DNA of 46,837 bases from positions 1-46,837 of the forward strand of contig JABDKA010000044.1 in assembly GCA_013002405.1 (NCBI GenBank), in the 5' to 3' direction. Within the stretch, counting starts at the first letter, position 1. Every line of letters begins with the position of its first letter. Of this stretch, positions 46,807 through 46,837 are shown piece after piece. A model generated the notes under the pieces. That model was not told where the DNA came from. It saw only the letters and a list, made by a program, of their open reading frames with translations, and made no database searches. The DNA comes from Sulfitobacter sp. GTDB taxonomy: Bacteria; Pseudomonadota; Alphaproteobacteria; Rhodobacterales; Rhodobacteraceae. The translations under genes were made by a program, and so were the position numbers.

Positions 46807-46837
46807 GCTGTTAATCAATTGGTCGTAGGTTCGATCC
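46807..46837 (+). pseudogene. 3'-half fragment of tRNA-Asn (anticodon GUU), cut by window end
   Basis: GCTGTTAATCAATTGGTCGTAGGTTCGATCC matches the tRNA-Asn anticodon arm to T-loop; the about 30 nt upstream lack an acceptor strand and D-arm. Confidence 0.7.

Noticed and set aside
1-46837. CRISPR arrays, IS elements, integrase or transposase genes
   Set aside because: Looked for regularly spaced direct repeats and transposase/recombinase motifs in the supplied translations and saw none within the window.

Overview
This 46.8 kb window looks like ordinary-to-accessory chromosome from an alphaproteobacterium, probably Rhodobacterales/Roseobacter-like judging by gene content and high GC. Coding density is high. 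The clear core content is: an SLC13 permease; an EamA exporter; a TIGR00282 phosphoesterase; 5-FCL and mgtE; guanine and 8-oxoguanine deaminases; hisN; XRE and LysR regulators; a BI-1 family protein; rpmG; RNase P RNA (rnpB, minus strand); an AmpD-like amidase; gatCA; tadA; a RluB-type synthase; and dtd. The most interesting regions are: (1) a tightly packed plus-strand directon at 22870-29496 (small TM protein, XpaC-like, TelA-like, DUF2927 lipoprotein, SPFH+GYF_2, two related cytochrome-b561-like proteins, zinc-ribbon membrane protein), a candidate membrane-stress system; (2) a CocE/NonD hydrolase + oligopeptide ABC transporter + BciA-like 8-vinyl reductase + AP-superfamily phosphodiesterase cluster at 30950-39949; (3) a tRNA-Gly(UCC) gene whose 3' end faces a 47-nt 3' fragment of a second tRNA-Gly(UCC) allele across about 90 bp of AT-rich DNA, plus a 3'-half tRNA-Asn fragment running off the right end of the window. 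Both tRNA fragments look like attachment sites or scars of integrative elements. All calls come from reading the sequence and supplied translations; no searches were run.
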